DNA of 64,000 bases from Porphyromonadaceae bacterium UBA7555. GTDB taxonomy: Bacteria; Bacteroidota; Bacteroidia; Bacteroidales; Muribaculaceae. Shown one piece after another: positions 52,816 to 62,294 of the stretch. The notes beneath the pieces are model-generated. The model was not told the DNA's origin and did not search any database. It saw nothing but the letters and a program-made list of their open reading frames with translations. The stretch covers positions 15,907 through 79,906 of the forward strand of contig DLLT01000008.1 in the NCBI GenBank assembly GCA_002478045.1, written 5' to 3'. Within the stretch, counting starts at the first letter, position 1, and each line of letters begins with the position of its first letter. A program made the translations under genes and the position numbers.

Positions 52816-52990
52816 ACACCGTACTCGTGCCGACATCAAAAGACATGAGGCCGTAAATAGGAATAGTACAAGCAGTAGCATTACACGGGATATAAAGAGA
52901 ATACACATTATATAAGGACAAACTACACATTATTATATAGCATATAGAATAAACAGTGGACGCCGATGCGTCCGAAACACAACATAGACA

Positions 52991-55030
52991 ATGACACAAT
53001 ACAAGCGCACCCTCATCACCGCTGCCTTGCCGTATGCAAACGGCCCGGTACATATAGGCCACCTTGCCGGAGTATATGTCCCGGCTGACATATACGCACG
53101 CTATTTGAGACTTAACGGCCGCCCGGTGGCCTTTGTCTGCGGATCGGACGAACATGGTGTGCCCATTACCATCAAAGCCAAGAAAGAAGGCGTGACGCCA
53201 CAGGACATAGTAGACCGCTACCACAATATCATCAAAAAGTCATTCGAGGGCTTGGGTATATCTTTCGATATATACTCGCGCACATCTTCGAAGATACACG
53301 CACAGACCGCTTCCGAATTCTTCAAGCGTTTGTACGACAAAGATCAATTTGTGGTAAAAACCTCCGAGCAGCTGTACGACGAAAAGGCACATCAGTTCCT
53401 GGCCGACCGTTACGTCATCGGCGAATGTCCTCACTGCCACAATCCTCGCGCTTACGGCGACCAATGCGAAGTCTGCGGCACTTCGCTATCGCCGGACGAA
53501 CTGATCAATCCAAAGAGCGCCATCACCGGCAGTACTCCCGTGAAACGTGAGACCCGTCACTGGTATTTGCCGCTCGAACGCTGGGAGGGCTTCTTGCGAC
53601 ACTGGATTTTGGACGAACATAAGGAATGGAAAACCAATGTCTACGGACAGTGCAAATCATGGCTTGATATGGGCTTGCAGCCCCGTGCCGTCACGCGCGA
53701 CCTCGATTGGGGCGTGCCCGTGCCGCTGGCCGAAGCCAAAGGCAAGGTGCTGTACGTGTGGTTTGACGCGCCTATAGGCTATATCTCCAATACCAAGGAA
53801 TTGTATCCCGATACCTGGGAAACGTGGTGGAAGGACCCCGAAACACGCCTGATACACTTCATCGGCAAGGATAATATCGTATTCCATTGCATCATATTTC
53901 CGACGATGCTCAAGGCATACGATGACAATTTCAATCTGCCGGACAATGTGCCTGCCAATGAGTTTCTCAATCTCGAAGGCGACAAGATTTCGACATCGCG
54001 CAACTGGGCAATTTGGCTCAACGAGTATCTCGAGGACTTCCCCGGCAAGCAGGACGTGTTGCGCTATGTACTCACTGCCAATGCACCCGAAACCAAGGAT
54101 AATGATTTCACGTGGGCCGACTTCCAGGCACGCAACAATAATGAGTTGGTGGCCATCGCCGGCAACTTCGTCAATCGTGCCGTCGTACTGACTCACAAGT
54201 ACTTTGGCGGCGTTGTCCCGGCCGCCGGCGCTCCGGAAGATGTGGACACCGCCCTCAAAGCTGACATCATCAAGGCCAAAGATGCACTCGAAGACTGCAT
54301 CGAACACTTTCACTTCCGTGATGCGTTGCGCGAGGCCATGAACATTGCTCGTCTCGGCAACAAATACCTGCAAGAGACCGAGCCATGGAAGGTGTCCAAG
54401 ACCGATATGACGCGTGTGGCAACCATTCTCAACTACGCACTCCAAATATGCGCCGATATGGCTATCGCTTTCGAGCCGTTTATGCCCTTCACCTCCGCCA
54501 AGATTTGCAAGATGCTCGGCATCACCAAACTCCAATGGGAAGACCTCGGCAAAGGCGTCCTGCCTGCCGGACAAAAAATCGGATATGCCGAACTCCTCTT
54601 CGAAAAAATAGATGATGAGACTATACAGAAACAGCTCAAGCGCCTCGAAGATATCCGTAAGGCCAACAGCATAGCTGCATGGCAACCGGCACCTCAGCAG
54701 CCCGATGTAGACTTCGATACGTTTATGAAAGCCGATCTTCGCGTAGGTACGGTCAAGGCTTGCGAGCGTGTGCCTAAAGCTGACAAACTGCTCAAGTTTA
54801 CCATCGATGATGGTACGGAAGACGGTCGCACCATTGTTTCCGGTATAGCCAAATTCTACAAACCCGAAGACCTCGTAGGGTGCCAGGTGTGCTTCATTGC
54901 CAATCTGCCCGTACGCCGTCTGCGCGGCGTCGATTCGCAGGGTATGATTCTGAGCGCCGAAGACGCCGACGGACGACTTGTCGTCATAGGCCCCACCGGT
55001 CCGGTACATCCCGGCGCAAGCGTCAAATAA
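52991..55030 (+). CDS. metG: methionine-tRNA ligase
   Basis: A 679-residue class I aminoacyl-tRNA synthetase. The HIGH motif is at residues 21-24 (GPVHIGHLAG). Two zinc-binding pairs lie near 144-160 (CPHCHNPRAYGDQCEVCG). The KMSKS loop appears as KISTSRNWAIW near 331. A C-terminal tRNA-binding OB domain (DFDTFMKADLRVGTVKACERVPKADK) makes the long, dimer-forming form. A long reading frame on the opposite strand is a shadow of codon bias. Confidence 0.98.
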   Translation: MTQYKRTLITAALPYANGPVHIGHLAGVYVPADIYARYLRLNGRPVAFVCGSDEHGVPITIKAKKEGVTPQDIVDRYHNIIKKSFEGLGISFDIYSRTSSKIHAQTASEFFKRLYDKDQFVVKTSEQLYDEKAHQFLADRYVIGECPHCHNPRAYGDQCEVCGTSLSPDELINPKSAITGSTPVKRETRHWYLPLERWEGFLRHWILDEHKEWKTNVYGQCKSWLDMGLQPRAVTRDLDWGVPVPLAEAKGKVLYVWFDAPIGYISNTKELYPDTWETWWKDPETRLIHFIGKDNIVFHCIIFPTMLKAYDDNFNLPDNVPANEFLNLEGDKISTSRNWAIWLNEYLEDFPGKQDVLRYVLTANAPETKDNDFTWADFQARNNNELVAIAGNFVNRAVVLTHKYFGGVVPAAGAPEDVDTALKADIIKAKDALEDCIEHFHFRDALREAMNIARLGNKYLQETEPWKVSKTDMTRVATILNYALQICADMAIAFEPFMPFTSAKICKMLGITKLQWEDLGKGVLPAGQKIGYAELLFEKIDDETIQKQLKRLEDIRKANSIAAWQPAPQQPDVDFDTFMKADLRVGTVKACERVPKADKLLKFTIDDGTEDGRTIVSGIAKFYKPEDLVGCQVCFIANLPVRRLRGVDSQGMILSAEDADGRLVVIGPTGPVHPGASVK

Positions 55031-55128
55031 CAAGGAGGATAAAGCCGGAGGCATAACGATACAGACCGTATGACGTTGACGGCAACCCGATTTAGACAAT
55101 ATTCCAAGCCACAAAACAGCCAATACCC

Positions 55129-56175
55129 ATGTCCTTGACTACCAAAAAACCGCGTATACTTATGGTGTATACCGGAGGCACCATCGGCATGATAGAAGAT
55201 GCCGAGACCCACGCACTGCGTCCCTTCGATTTTACGCATCTGATGGACAATGTGCCTAAGGTTAAGAAACTTGACTACGAAATAGACAATATACAGTTCA
55301 ATCCGCCCATAGATTCCAGTGATATGAATCTGGAGCATTGGCGGTTGATAGCGCGTTCGATAGCGGACAACTATGACCGTTACGATGGATTTGTAATCTT
55401 GCACGGCACAGACACTATGGCTTATACGGCCAGTGCGCTATCTTTTATGCTGCAAGGCCTTAGCAAACCGGTAATCATTACCGGCAGCCAATTGCCCATA
55501 GGAGAGGTACGCACCGATGGCGAGGAAAATTTGATTACGGCACTGCAAATTGCTGCCGCCAAAGACCCTGACGGGTCCGGCCCGATGGTGCGAGAGGTGG
55601 CCATACTTTTCGAGAACTATCTGTGGCGCGGCAATCGCTCGACCAAGCGTAGTGCCGACAATTTCAATGCCTTTAAGAGTCATAACTATCCGGCACTGGC
55701 CAAGATAGGCCTCGGCATACACTTTGAGCCCAAGGCCTTGGCACGTCCGTCTGTCGGCACAAAACTGCATCCGATGTATGATATGAATCCGGCAGTCGTG
55801 GTCATAGATTTGTATCCCGGATTGGACGCACGTACACTTAATCATTTGCTAAACACGCCCGGCATCCGAGGTGTCATACTGCGCACTTACGGTGCCGGCA
55901 ACGGCCCCACTGATAGATGGTTTATGGACTGCATTAAGAATGGTGTCGGTCGTGGATTGGCCATACTCAATGTGACGCAGTGCGGCAATGGCGGCGTGCA
56001 CGCCACGCGGTACGTGGGCGGCGAGATGCTCTCAAGTATCGGCGTTGTATCGGGGCATGACTTGACCTTCGAGGCGGCCATCACCAAGATGATGTTCCTG
56101 CTGGCGCAAGACCTCACCACCACTCAGCTTCGCTACCGCTTGGCCGTTCCCCTCTGTGGCGAAATGTCCTACTGA
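55129..56175 (+). CDS. ansA: type I (cytoplasmic) L-asparaginase
   Basis: A 348-residue enzyme splitting asparagine to aspartate and ammonia. The N-terminal threonine motif YTGGTIGMIED (near 14) and the second motif VILHGTDTMAYTASALSFM (near 90) carry the two catalytic threonines. ITGSQLPIGEVRTDGEENL follows. There is no signal peptide, so it acts in the cytoplasm. The gene is 98 bases after metG and converges with the acyltransferase gene. Confidence 0.95.
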   Translation: MSLTTKKPRILMVYTGGTIGMIEDAETHALRPFDFTHLMDNVPKVKKLDYEIDNIQFNPPIDSSDMNLEHWRLIARSIADNYDRYDGFVILHGTDTMAYTASALSFMLQGLSKPVIITGSQLPIGEVRTDGEENLITALQIAAAKDPDGSGPMVREVAILFENYLWRGNRSTKRSADNFNAFKSHNYPALAKIGLGIHFEPKALARPSVGTKLHPMYDMNPAVVVIDLYPGLDARTLNHLLNTPGIRGVILRTYGAGNGPTDRWFMDCIKNGVGRGLAILNVTQCGNGGVHATRYVGGEMLSSIGVVSGHDLTFEAAITKMMFLLAQDLTTTQLRYRLAVPLCGEMSY

Positions 56176-56212
56176 TGAATCGGGACGCATAGTGCTTTGC
56201 CGTATGACGAGG

Positions 56213-57214
56213 TTATTCGGTAGGCTGTTTGTACGCGAAACGCCGTAATCCGCGCAGCACAAGGGTGTAGACGTATTTGCGAGCTTGGTCTACGAGGATT
56301 GACGCGGCGAATATCAGGACAAACAGTGCGGCCGCCCATAGAAGGAACTCGACACGACTGTGTGTAGCCTCGAAGGTACGTAAGGCCAGGTTCAGTTTGA
56401 GCCAACAGTAAGGGGATTTGTGCAACAGGTAGACCATGAATACTGATGAGGCTATCCAATTGACGATGGAAGAATGTCGTGGCCGCATGGTGGCAAAAGC
56501 CAGGAACAACGCGGCTGAAGACAACAAAACCGACGGACTGTTGTAGGCGTAATTCAAGGATAATGCCGTGACACATACCATTATGCCGTATATCAGGAAG
56601 TATATCGCCGGGGTCAATCGCTTTGTGATGCTTGCGTTACGCGAGATGTAGTGCCCGATAAAATAGATGAATATAAGGTGCATAATGTTGTACCCGGCGT
56701 GATTGATACTTCCTCCGTGATACCATCCGAGATAGATGTTGATAAAAGCCATAATGCCGAGCATCAGATGCAGTCGTCGCCCATGTAACGATGCAAACCC
56801 GCTGTTGAGTATAGGGCTGAGCAAATACAAAACGAAGTACGCCGGTACAAACCATAAATTGGTGTCCGAGAGCACCATCAGCGTCTGTCCGAATCCATCG
56901 GCGAGGCCACCTCGGTCAATGCATCTTACGGCATACACGAACAATGCCGCAAATTCGCACATAAAAATATATCCGAAGGCGCCGCGCCATGTGGCGCGTA
57001 TGCCGTAATATCCGGAAATGAGTACAAAGCAGTTGACGCCGACTATTGCTGCGGCTTCGGTCACGGCCTTAGCCACGGCTACGGGGTCGCCGCCAAGCAT
57101 TTGGGCGTGTGTGGGAAGACCGAATGTTGCGCCGATGAAATGCAGCATTAGGATCATTGCCATACTGATGATGCGCAGTATCTCGATGTTGGAGTTGCGT
57201 GCTTTGTGTGTCAT
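56213..57214 (-). CDS. membrane acyltransferase, family 3
   Basis: A 333-residue integral membrane protein with about ten hydrophobic segments. The N-terminus IEILRIISMAMILMLHFIGATFG has the R-x10-H pattern of family 3 acyltransferases (OafA/WecH type), which acylate surface sugars. The start at 57214 is chosen because the open frame further upstream runs through the terminator of the OmpA gene. Its target sugar is not known; the surface-glycan transferases at 45-48 kb are not in the same operon. Confidence 0.85.
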   Translation of the reverse strand: MTHKARNSNIEILRIISMAMILMLHFIGATFGLPTHAQMLGGDPVAVAKAVTEAAAIVGVNCFVLISGYYGIRATWRGAFGYIFMCEFAALFVYAVRCIDRGGLADGFGQTLMVLSDTNLWFVPAYFVLYLLSPILNSGFASLHGRRLHLMLGIMAFINIYLGWYHGGSINHAGYNIMHLIFIYFIGHYISRNASITKRLTPAIYFLIYGIMVCVTALSLNYAYNSPSVLLSSAALFLAFATMRPRHSSIVNWIASSVFMVYLLHKSPYCWLKLNLALRTFEATHSRVEFLLWAAALFVLIFAASILVDQARKYVYTLVLRGLRRFAYKQPTE

Positions 57215-57272
57215 GTGGATGGTTTTGTTGTGCTTATGCACTGCAAGTTGCGCTATAAAAAAAGGTTGTGTG

Positions 57273-57310
57273 AAAAAAATACCGCCGACCACAAGTCGGG
57301 TCGGCGGTAT
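57273..57310 (-). terminator. intrinsic terminator of the OmpA-like gene
   Basis: Minus strand: perfect 12-bp arms (57310-57299 and 57290-57279, ATACCGCCGACC/GGTCGGCGGTAT) with an 8-base loop and a T tract. A strong stop 31 bases after the ompA stop codon. Confidence 0.88.
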
Positions 57311-57341
57311 GGTTATGTTTTGGTCGTAGAATCTCCGGTGA

Positions 57342-58574
57342 TTATTCGGCTTCCTCAATGGTGGTAGCGCGGCCGAGGGCTGCGTATTTGTCGCCGAGGT
57401 CTACGAGGTTGGCGTTGTCAATCTTGACATCGAGTTGCGACTCGGATACGCCCTTGCGGATGAGCTGTTTCTTGACACCGTTTACGCGGTTCCAGCGCAG
57501 GCGCTCGTTGATTTTATCGTTGCCGGTATAGTTGTCGGCCCAGCCGGTGATTACGTACTTCTTGTCGGGGTTGTCTTTCATCACGCCGGCTACTGCATCA
57601 AGCAGACCTACGTCTTTCTTGGTCAGACGGAAGATATTGATGGGGTAGTAGATGGTGGCCAGGGGCGCTTTTTCAACAACGGGTTCGGGAACGGGTTTGT
57701 TGAGGCAGTCCTTAAGCTGGTCTTCGAGGTCTTTGATGCGGTCGTTGGCGGCCTGGAGGCGTGCGCGGTAAGCATCGCAGTTCTCGGCGGGAGGACATAC
57801 GGGAACAACGGGAGCGCTCCATTCGCGTTTGTTGAACAGATAGGTTACGCCCAGGAATGCAGCCAGGTCATGGCTTGTGCGGTTCCATCCTTCGCCTTCT
57901 TCGTCTTTGTGGTTGTCGATACCGCTATAGCGGATGTCCAGAGACAGGTGTACCTGGTCGCTGATGCGGAAGTCGTTGATAAGGCCGGCGCGGAATACGA
58001 GTACGCGGTCTTTGTTGCGCTTGTATCCGTTGTATTTGGTAACGTTGCCTTGAGCGTCGGTGGTGTAGTCTTTGGTGAATGTCCAATAGCCGCCTGCACC
58101 TGCATAGAAGATGGCGTTGTAGCGGCGTCCGGGATGGTATCCGCACCACCAGTTGGTGAGGTTGAGCATTGCATCAAATACGGGACCTACTTGGTTGAAT
58201 TTTTGTTTGTACTTGCCGTTTACGAGGGGATCGTCAAGTATGCAGTCTTCTGTGCGTACGTCTGACAGGCCTTTAAGCGTTATGTAGTTGGCACCAACGC
58301 GTAGAGCGATGATGGGAGAGAACCATTTGCCGACATATAGTCCGGCGGCAGGAGCAAAACGGTCCCAGGTCTTGCGATCGCTGTCGCCGTGCGAGAAGTA
58401 GATATTGGCACCACCTTCTGCGGTGATGAACCAATTGTCTTTAAATCGGTTGAAGAGGTAGCCTTGAGCGGGATCTTCCACGTATGTAATCTCCTGCTGT
58501 GCAGTCTCTTGAGCCCATGCGGAGGAACTTAACAAGCTGGCGCATGCAATAGCTAATAGTGTAGCTTTTTTCAT
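57342..58574 (-). CDS. OmpA-family outer-membrane protein
   Basis: A 410-residue protein with a signal peptide (KKATLLAIACASLLSSSAWA). An N-terminal beta-barrel region at about 30-255 (NWFITAEGGANIYFSHG, PIIALRVGANYITLKG, HLSLDIRYSG) leads to a short coiled coil (YRARLQAANDRIKDLEDQLKD). A C-terminal OmpA-like domain follows (YVITGWADNYTGNDKINERLRWNRVNGVKKQL). The Asp and Arg residues that bind peptidoglycan in OmpA are in that last stretch. It links the outer membrane to the cell wall. A monocistronic unit with a very strong terminator suggests high expression. Confidence 0.93.
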   Translation of the reverse strand: MKKATLLAIACASLLSSSAWAQETAQQEITYVEDPAQGYLFNRFKDNWFITAEGGANIYFSHGDSDRKTWDRFAPAAGLYVGKWFSPIIALRVGANYITLKGLSDVRTEDCILDDPLVNGKYKQKFNQVGPVFDAMLNLTNWWCGYHPGRRYNAIFYAGAGGYWTFTKDYTTDAQGNVTKYNGYKRNKDRVLVFRAGLINDFRISDQVHLSLDIRYSGIDNHKDEEGEGWNRTSHDLAAFLGVTYLFNKREWSAPVVPVCPPAENCDAYRARLQAANDRIKDLEDQLKDCLNKPVPEPVVEKAPLATIYYPINIFRLTKKDVGLLDAVAGVMKDNPDKKYVITGWADNYTGNDKINERLRWNRVNGVKKQLIRKGVSESQLDVKIDNANLVDLGDKYAALGRATTIEEAE

Positions 58575-58848
58575 TGAGGTTGAGGTTTTTGTTGGTTTGT
58601 GTTATGGTGTATTTGTAAATTCTTTTAATTGTCTGGAAATAGCATCCCGAGTACAGTGTCTATTTCAAGGCGCTAAGTTAGTCATTTTTTTTGAATTAGG
58701 CTTAATATTTTTTAATAAAAGAGCCGAAGTGCGTTTTTTTCCGTTTTTTTTGATGTGTTTTGCAGAGTGTTTTGGTAGTACTTGTTGGGGTGAAATTTTT
58801 TTGGAGGGTGAGAATAGAAAGGGCGAGCGGTTGAGTGCCGGTGTGGCC

Positions 58849-59691
58849 TCAGTGAAATGTATCGGAGAGTTTTTGTACCGGCGGGCCGATAGTGGGATTG
58901 CGCGGACCCATATCGCTTTTGGAACGCAGAAGTTCGTAGAGTATGCCTCCGACATCTATGCCTATAGGCTGTCCACCAAGCATAAAGTATGGGGCGAGTA
59001 TGGGGCGGGTTTCCCATTGTCCCGAGAGCATCGAGCGCTCGCTGCGGATGCCCATACGCACGCCCCATTTACGGGCAAAGCGATAGTCGAGAAATGCTCC
59101 GATAGAGGGTGTGTCATAAAATCCGGCTAATGCCGGCCGGGGTAGTCCACCTGAGGTGGAGTATCCGCCGAAGGCCGTAAGGCTCCATTGATCGTTGAAG
59201 CGGTAGGTGACATCGCCGCCGAAGTTCCATCGGGTGTCCAATCCGCGGAAGTATCCGTATTTGGATGCGCCGCCGTAGAGGTGCAGCGATAACGCTCCGA
59301 AGTTTTGGCGGAAGTTGAGTGCTCCCGTTTCGATGCCCATAGCTCCGGGTAGGGATGTCGATGCGCCGGAGGCGTATATAGAGCCTGTGTCCCAGGTGTA
59401 TATGGGCGCAATACCGGAGGTGAAGGGATAGGCTCGGTAGGTGTAGGCGGCGGAGTTGACGGGGGGCAGTTGTCGGTCTATGGGGGCGCGTCGGTCGTAG
59501 GCTGCGTTGCTTGAGGCCTCGAACTGAGACGGCAGGACGGTGGCTGCCGGAGTATGGTCAATGGTATCGGTCGGCATTGTAATCGGGACACGAGGCGTGC
59601 GTATGCTGTCCGGCAATTCGCCTTGGGCGTATGCCGATAGGGTCATTGCCAGTGCAGTTGATATGATTGCTGTCATGTGTCCGAGTTTCAT
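58849..59691 (-). CDS. exported protein, probable outer-membrane beta-barrel
   Basis: A 280-residue protein with a signal peptide (MTAIISTALAMTLSAYAQ). After a proline-rich stretch (about 25-75) it shows alternating aromatic/polar strands ending in Tyr/Phe/Trp turns (LSLHLYGGASKYGYFRGL, GGDVTYRFNDQWSLTAFGGY, SIGAFLDYRFARKWGVRMG), as in small outer-membrane barrels. No family is recognised with certainty. The frame is open upstream to 59772, but the signal peptide starts at 59691 and the promoter lies at 59731-59760. Confidence 0.78.
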   Translation of the reverse strand: MKLGHMTAIISTALAMTLSAYAQGELPDSIRTPRVPITMPTDTIDHTPAATVLPSQFEASSNAAYDRRAPIDRQLPPVNSAAYTYRAYPFTSGIAPIYTWDTGSIYASGASTSLPGAMGIETGALNFRQNFGALSLHLYGGASKYGYFRGLDTRWNFGGDVTYRFNDQWSLTAFGGYSTSGGLPRPALAGFYDTPSIGAFLDYRFARKWGVRMGIRSERSMLSGQWETRPILAPYFMLGGQPIGIDVGGILYELLRSKSDMGPRNPTIGPPVQKLSDTFH

Positions 59692-59730
59692 CGTAGATGG
59701 CTTTTGTAGTATGCTGTAATGCACACGTTG

Positions 59731-59760
59731 CAAAGGTAGATATTTTTCGCGAATTGCCAA
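59731..59760 (-). promoter_or_regulatory. promoter for the outer-membrane barrel gene
   Basis: Minus strand: TTG (59760-59758), 19 bases, TACCTTTG (59738-59731), about 40 bases before the ATG. Confidence 0.68.
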
Positions 59761-60045
59761 CACTTTACGCAAATTATTGAAAATCGTGAGCTTATTTCTG
59801 TGTCTCTGCGCTTGACAAATGGATGCTTATGTGGCAATGTTCAATGAAGTTGTATCCCGTTGTATGCGGTTTTGTCGGTGTTTTGCTTGTGTATAGAATG
59901 TGGGCGTAACTGCTCGGCGATAGAAATAGTATAAAATTCGAAGTGTCAAGTATTCTATTCGACTCAATGATGATATTTCGAAGATGTATATTAAGCCTGC
60001 TTGAAGCTTATGTCGTGAGGGCTGTCACCATCGCTTTCTATGCCA
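59761..60045. other. AT-rich intergenic region
   Basis: No gene is supported. It contains the 15-mer TAGTATAAAATTCGA (59927-59941) shared with the inverted repeat near 31650. An imperfect partner, TATTCTATTCGA (59951-59962), lies downstream on the same strand. Confidence 0.4.
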
Positions 60046-60438
60046 CTAAATCCGTCTGAGAATTTTCAATAAGATCGGGGAAAACAAGGTGGTCAGCAGC
60101 ACAAGCACCCACAGATTGCCCGTCAATGGATTGTAGGCGGCAAGAATTTCCGTGATGTTGCTGCCTCCGGCAATTTCCGACACAGATTCGAAGGCGATGG
60201 TCAATAATGCCCAGCAAATGCCTATTGTCAGACAGTCTTTCATATCAAAGTCTTTTGATAAACGTGGAAGCACGAACCATATTGTCAGGAAGATGAATAT
60301 GCTCAGTAATACCCCGCTTATGGGCAATGCCGCCTTTCCTCCGACAAGCCTGACCAGTACATATTCACGTAATCCGCCGTTGAGTATTGCCACGGGGATG
60401 AAGCAAGTCCAAACGATAAATGATTTCAACAGCCGCAT
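60046..60438 (-). CDS. small integral membrane protein, unknown function
   Basis: A 130-residue protein with four hydrophobic segments at about 5-22, 35-55, 68-85 and 105-125. The pattern NGGLREYVLVRLVG in the first loop, IAFESVSEIAGG in the middle and YNPLTGNLWVLVLLTTLFSPIL at the end resembles a small membrane-protein family found in many bacteria, for which I know no function. ATG 60438 (MRLLKSFIVW) is preferred, with a GGA before it; ATG 60468 is possible. The gene sits in sequence clearly poorer in GC than its neighbours, which may mean recent transfer. Confidence 0.65.
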   Translation of the reverse strand: MRLLKSFIVWTCFIPVAILNGGLREYVLVRLVGGKAALPISGVLLSIFIFLTIWFVLPRLSKDFDMKDCLTIGICWALLTIAFESVSEIAGGSNITEILAAYNPLTGNLWVLVLLTTLFSPILLKILRRI

Positions 60439-61021
60439 AATTTTCCGGCTCAAGATGCCTGTATTCATACGCAATGGTTTGTAAATCACTGATATTTAGT
60501 GTGGCTATATGTTTGTATTCACTTTCATATACTGTCTATCTCGTTTTTTTTGGATAGATAAAACGCTCAATCGCTTATGGGCTATAGTTAGTGTTTGTGA
60601 AGCGTTTTTTTTCGCCGTGTCCATTCTTGCTGAGGCCTTCCCATACAAGTCTTCATTACCATATAAACCTACATTGTTCCCCAAATGCCTATAAGCCAAA
60701 TATGGTTCGGAAAGTAGCATCTATATGTAACTTCATTTGTTCTCAAATGTTGCATGTCATTTTCTGCATAGAAAAGTGTAGCCGATTTGTAGCGTCTTGC
60801 AGCACGATTTGGCGTTATGCCCTATTGTTGTTACAAAGTTAGTATAAAAAACATTAGAATAAAGACAGTCCCCCTGTGTTTAACCAATATTGAAGATTTT
60901 CATATAAGAAGAGCAATGCGAGTTTGGTATATTTCTGCCCATTGTATGCGGCTTTGTAGACACAGTGGGCGCACGGCGGGAAGATACGCCGTGCGTCCGC
61001 TGTAAAGTGTATGATGACGTG
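60439..61021. other. AT-rich gap between ackA and the small membrane protein
   Basis: No convincing gene on either strand. A minus-strand -7 element TAACTTTG (60841-60834) points toward the membrane protein gene, but the -33 element is not clear and the leader would be almost 390 bases. A short minus-strand frame at 60505-60720 lacks protein-like features. The ackA hairpin lies at 60962-61003. Confidence 0.45.
60962..61003 (-). terminator. long hairpin after ackA
   Basis: Arms of 16 bases (CAGTGGGCGCACGGCG near 60963-60978 and its near complement at 60987-61002) with an 8-base loop and two imperfect pairs. It lies about 20 bases after the ackA stop. There is no T tract, so it may be a weak terminator or RNA-stabilising hairpin. 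Confidence 0.45.
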
Positions 61022-62224
61022 TCAGAGCTTTCTGACGATGTCGCGCGTGTCGCGTGCTATCATTAGTTCCTCATCGGTGGGTACGACCACGACCTTGACG
61101 GCCGAGTCGTCTGTGGAGAGGATTGTCTCGGTGCCGCGAGTGCGGGCGTTGAGTTCCTCGTCTATTTTGACGCCCATGAATGCCAGGGGCCGACATACGT
61201 CGGCGCGTAGTCCGGTCTGGTTTTCGCCCACGCCGCCGGTGAATACGATGATGTCCACGCCGCCCATTTCGGCTGCGTATGCGCCGATGTACTTGATGAT
61301 TCGTTGCTGGTAGATGTCCAGGGCAAGGATGGCGCGGGGATTGCCTTCGCCGACGGCTTTTTCGAGCTCGCGCATGTCGGAGCTGACGCCGCTGACGCCA
61401 AGTACGCCCGATTCTTTATTAATGATGTGCCGGATTTCGGCGGCTGTATATCCGTGTTTTTCCATCAGAAATGTCAGGACGCCGGGGTCTACATCGCCCA
61501 CGCGTGTACCCATCATTAGGCCCTCGGTGGGGGTCAGACCCATAGAGGTGTCCACGCTCTTGCCGCGGTCTACGGCAGTGATGCTGCCGCCGTTGCCTAT
61601 ATGGCAGGTGATGATGCGTTTGTCGGCGATGTCGCAGCCCAGAATTTGACATACGCGTTGGCTTACATAGCGGTGGCTGGTGCCGTGGAAGCCGTAGCGA
61701 CGCACGCCGTCTTCTTCGTAGAAGCGATAGGGCAGGGGGTAGATGTACGACTTGGCGGGCATGGTCTGGTGGAATGCGGTGTCGAAGACGCCTACTTGAG
61801 GTACATCGGGCAGTATGGACTCGACGGCTTCGACGCCGGTCATATTGGCGGGGTTGTGCAGCGGAGCCAGGACATAGCATTGGCGTACCATGTCTTTGAC
61901 AGCTTCGTCGATGAGGACGCTCTTGTTGAATTTTTCGCCGCCGTGTACCAGGCGATGGCCTACGGCCAGAATTTGGCTATAATCTTTGATGCATCCTTCG
62001 GTGGGGTCGGTGAGTAAATCGAGTATGGCCTTGACCGAGCCTTTATGGTCGGCGTGTCCTAATTGGCGTATGCTTTTGCCGCCTTCACGGTTGCGGTATT
62101 TGAGGAATGTGTCGGCCATTCCGACTTTTTCGACGCCGCCTTCGGCGAGGGCTGTCTCGGTGTCGGTGTCTATGAGTTTGTACTTGACGGATGACGATCC
62201 GCAGTTGAGCACTAATATAAGCAT
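61022..62224 (-). CDS. ackA: acetate kinase
   Basis: A 400-residue acetate kinase making ATP and acetate from acetyl phosphate. Motifs: VLNCGSSSVKYKLID at the start, HRLVHGGEKF near 90, GVFDTAFHQTMP near 145, RRYGFHGTSHRYVS near 170, HIGNGGSITAVD near 205, and VFTGGVGEN near 325. It lies 70 bases after pta, so the two form the usual acetate operon. Confidence 0.98.
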   Translation of the reverse strand: MLILVLNCGSSSVKYKLIDTDTETALAEGGVEKVGMADTFLKYRNREGGKSIRQLGHADHKGSVKAILDLLTDPTEGCIKDYSQILAVGHRLVHGGEKFNKSVLIDEAVKDMVRQCYVLAPLHNPANMTGVEAVESILPDVPQVGVFDTAFHQTMPAKSYIYPLPYRFYEEDGVRRYGFHGTSHRYVSQRVCQILGCDIADKRIITCHIGNGGSITAVDRGKSVDTSMGLTPTEGLMMGTRVGDVDPGVLTFLMEKHGYTAAEIRHIINKESGVLGVSGVSSDMRELEKAVGEGNPRAILALDIYQQRIIKYIGAYAAEMGGVDIIVFTGGVGENQTGLRADVCRPLAFMGVKIDEELNARTRGTETILSTDDSAVKVVVVPTDEELMIARDTRDIVRKL

Positions 62225-62294
62225 AGTAGTATGTATTGGGTGGTGGCGTTTCGGGCCGATGCGGTGTGCGCTGATCCCGGCTCGCGAGTGTGAT

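Noticed and set aside
53657..55123. A 488-codon open frame antisense to metG
   Set aside because: metG on the plus strand has every synthetase motif. The antisense frame has no family features, and such shadows are common with this codon bias.
60505..60720. A 71-codon minus-strand frame in the AT-rich gap
   Set aside because: Basic, low-information sequence with no good ribosome site; not supported as a gene.
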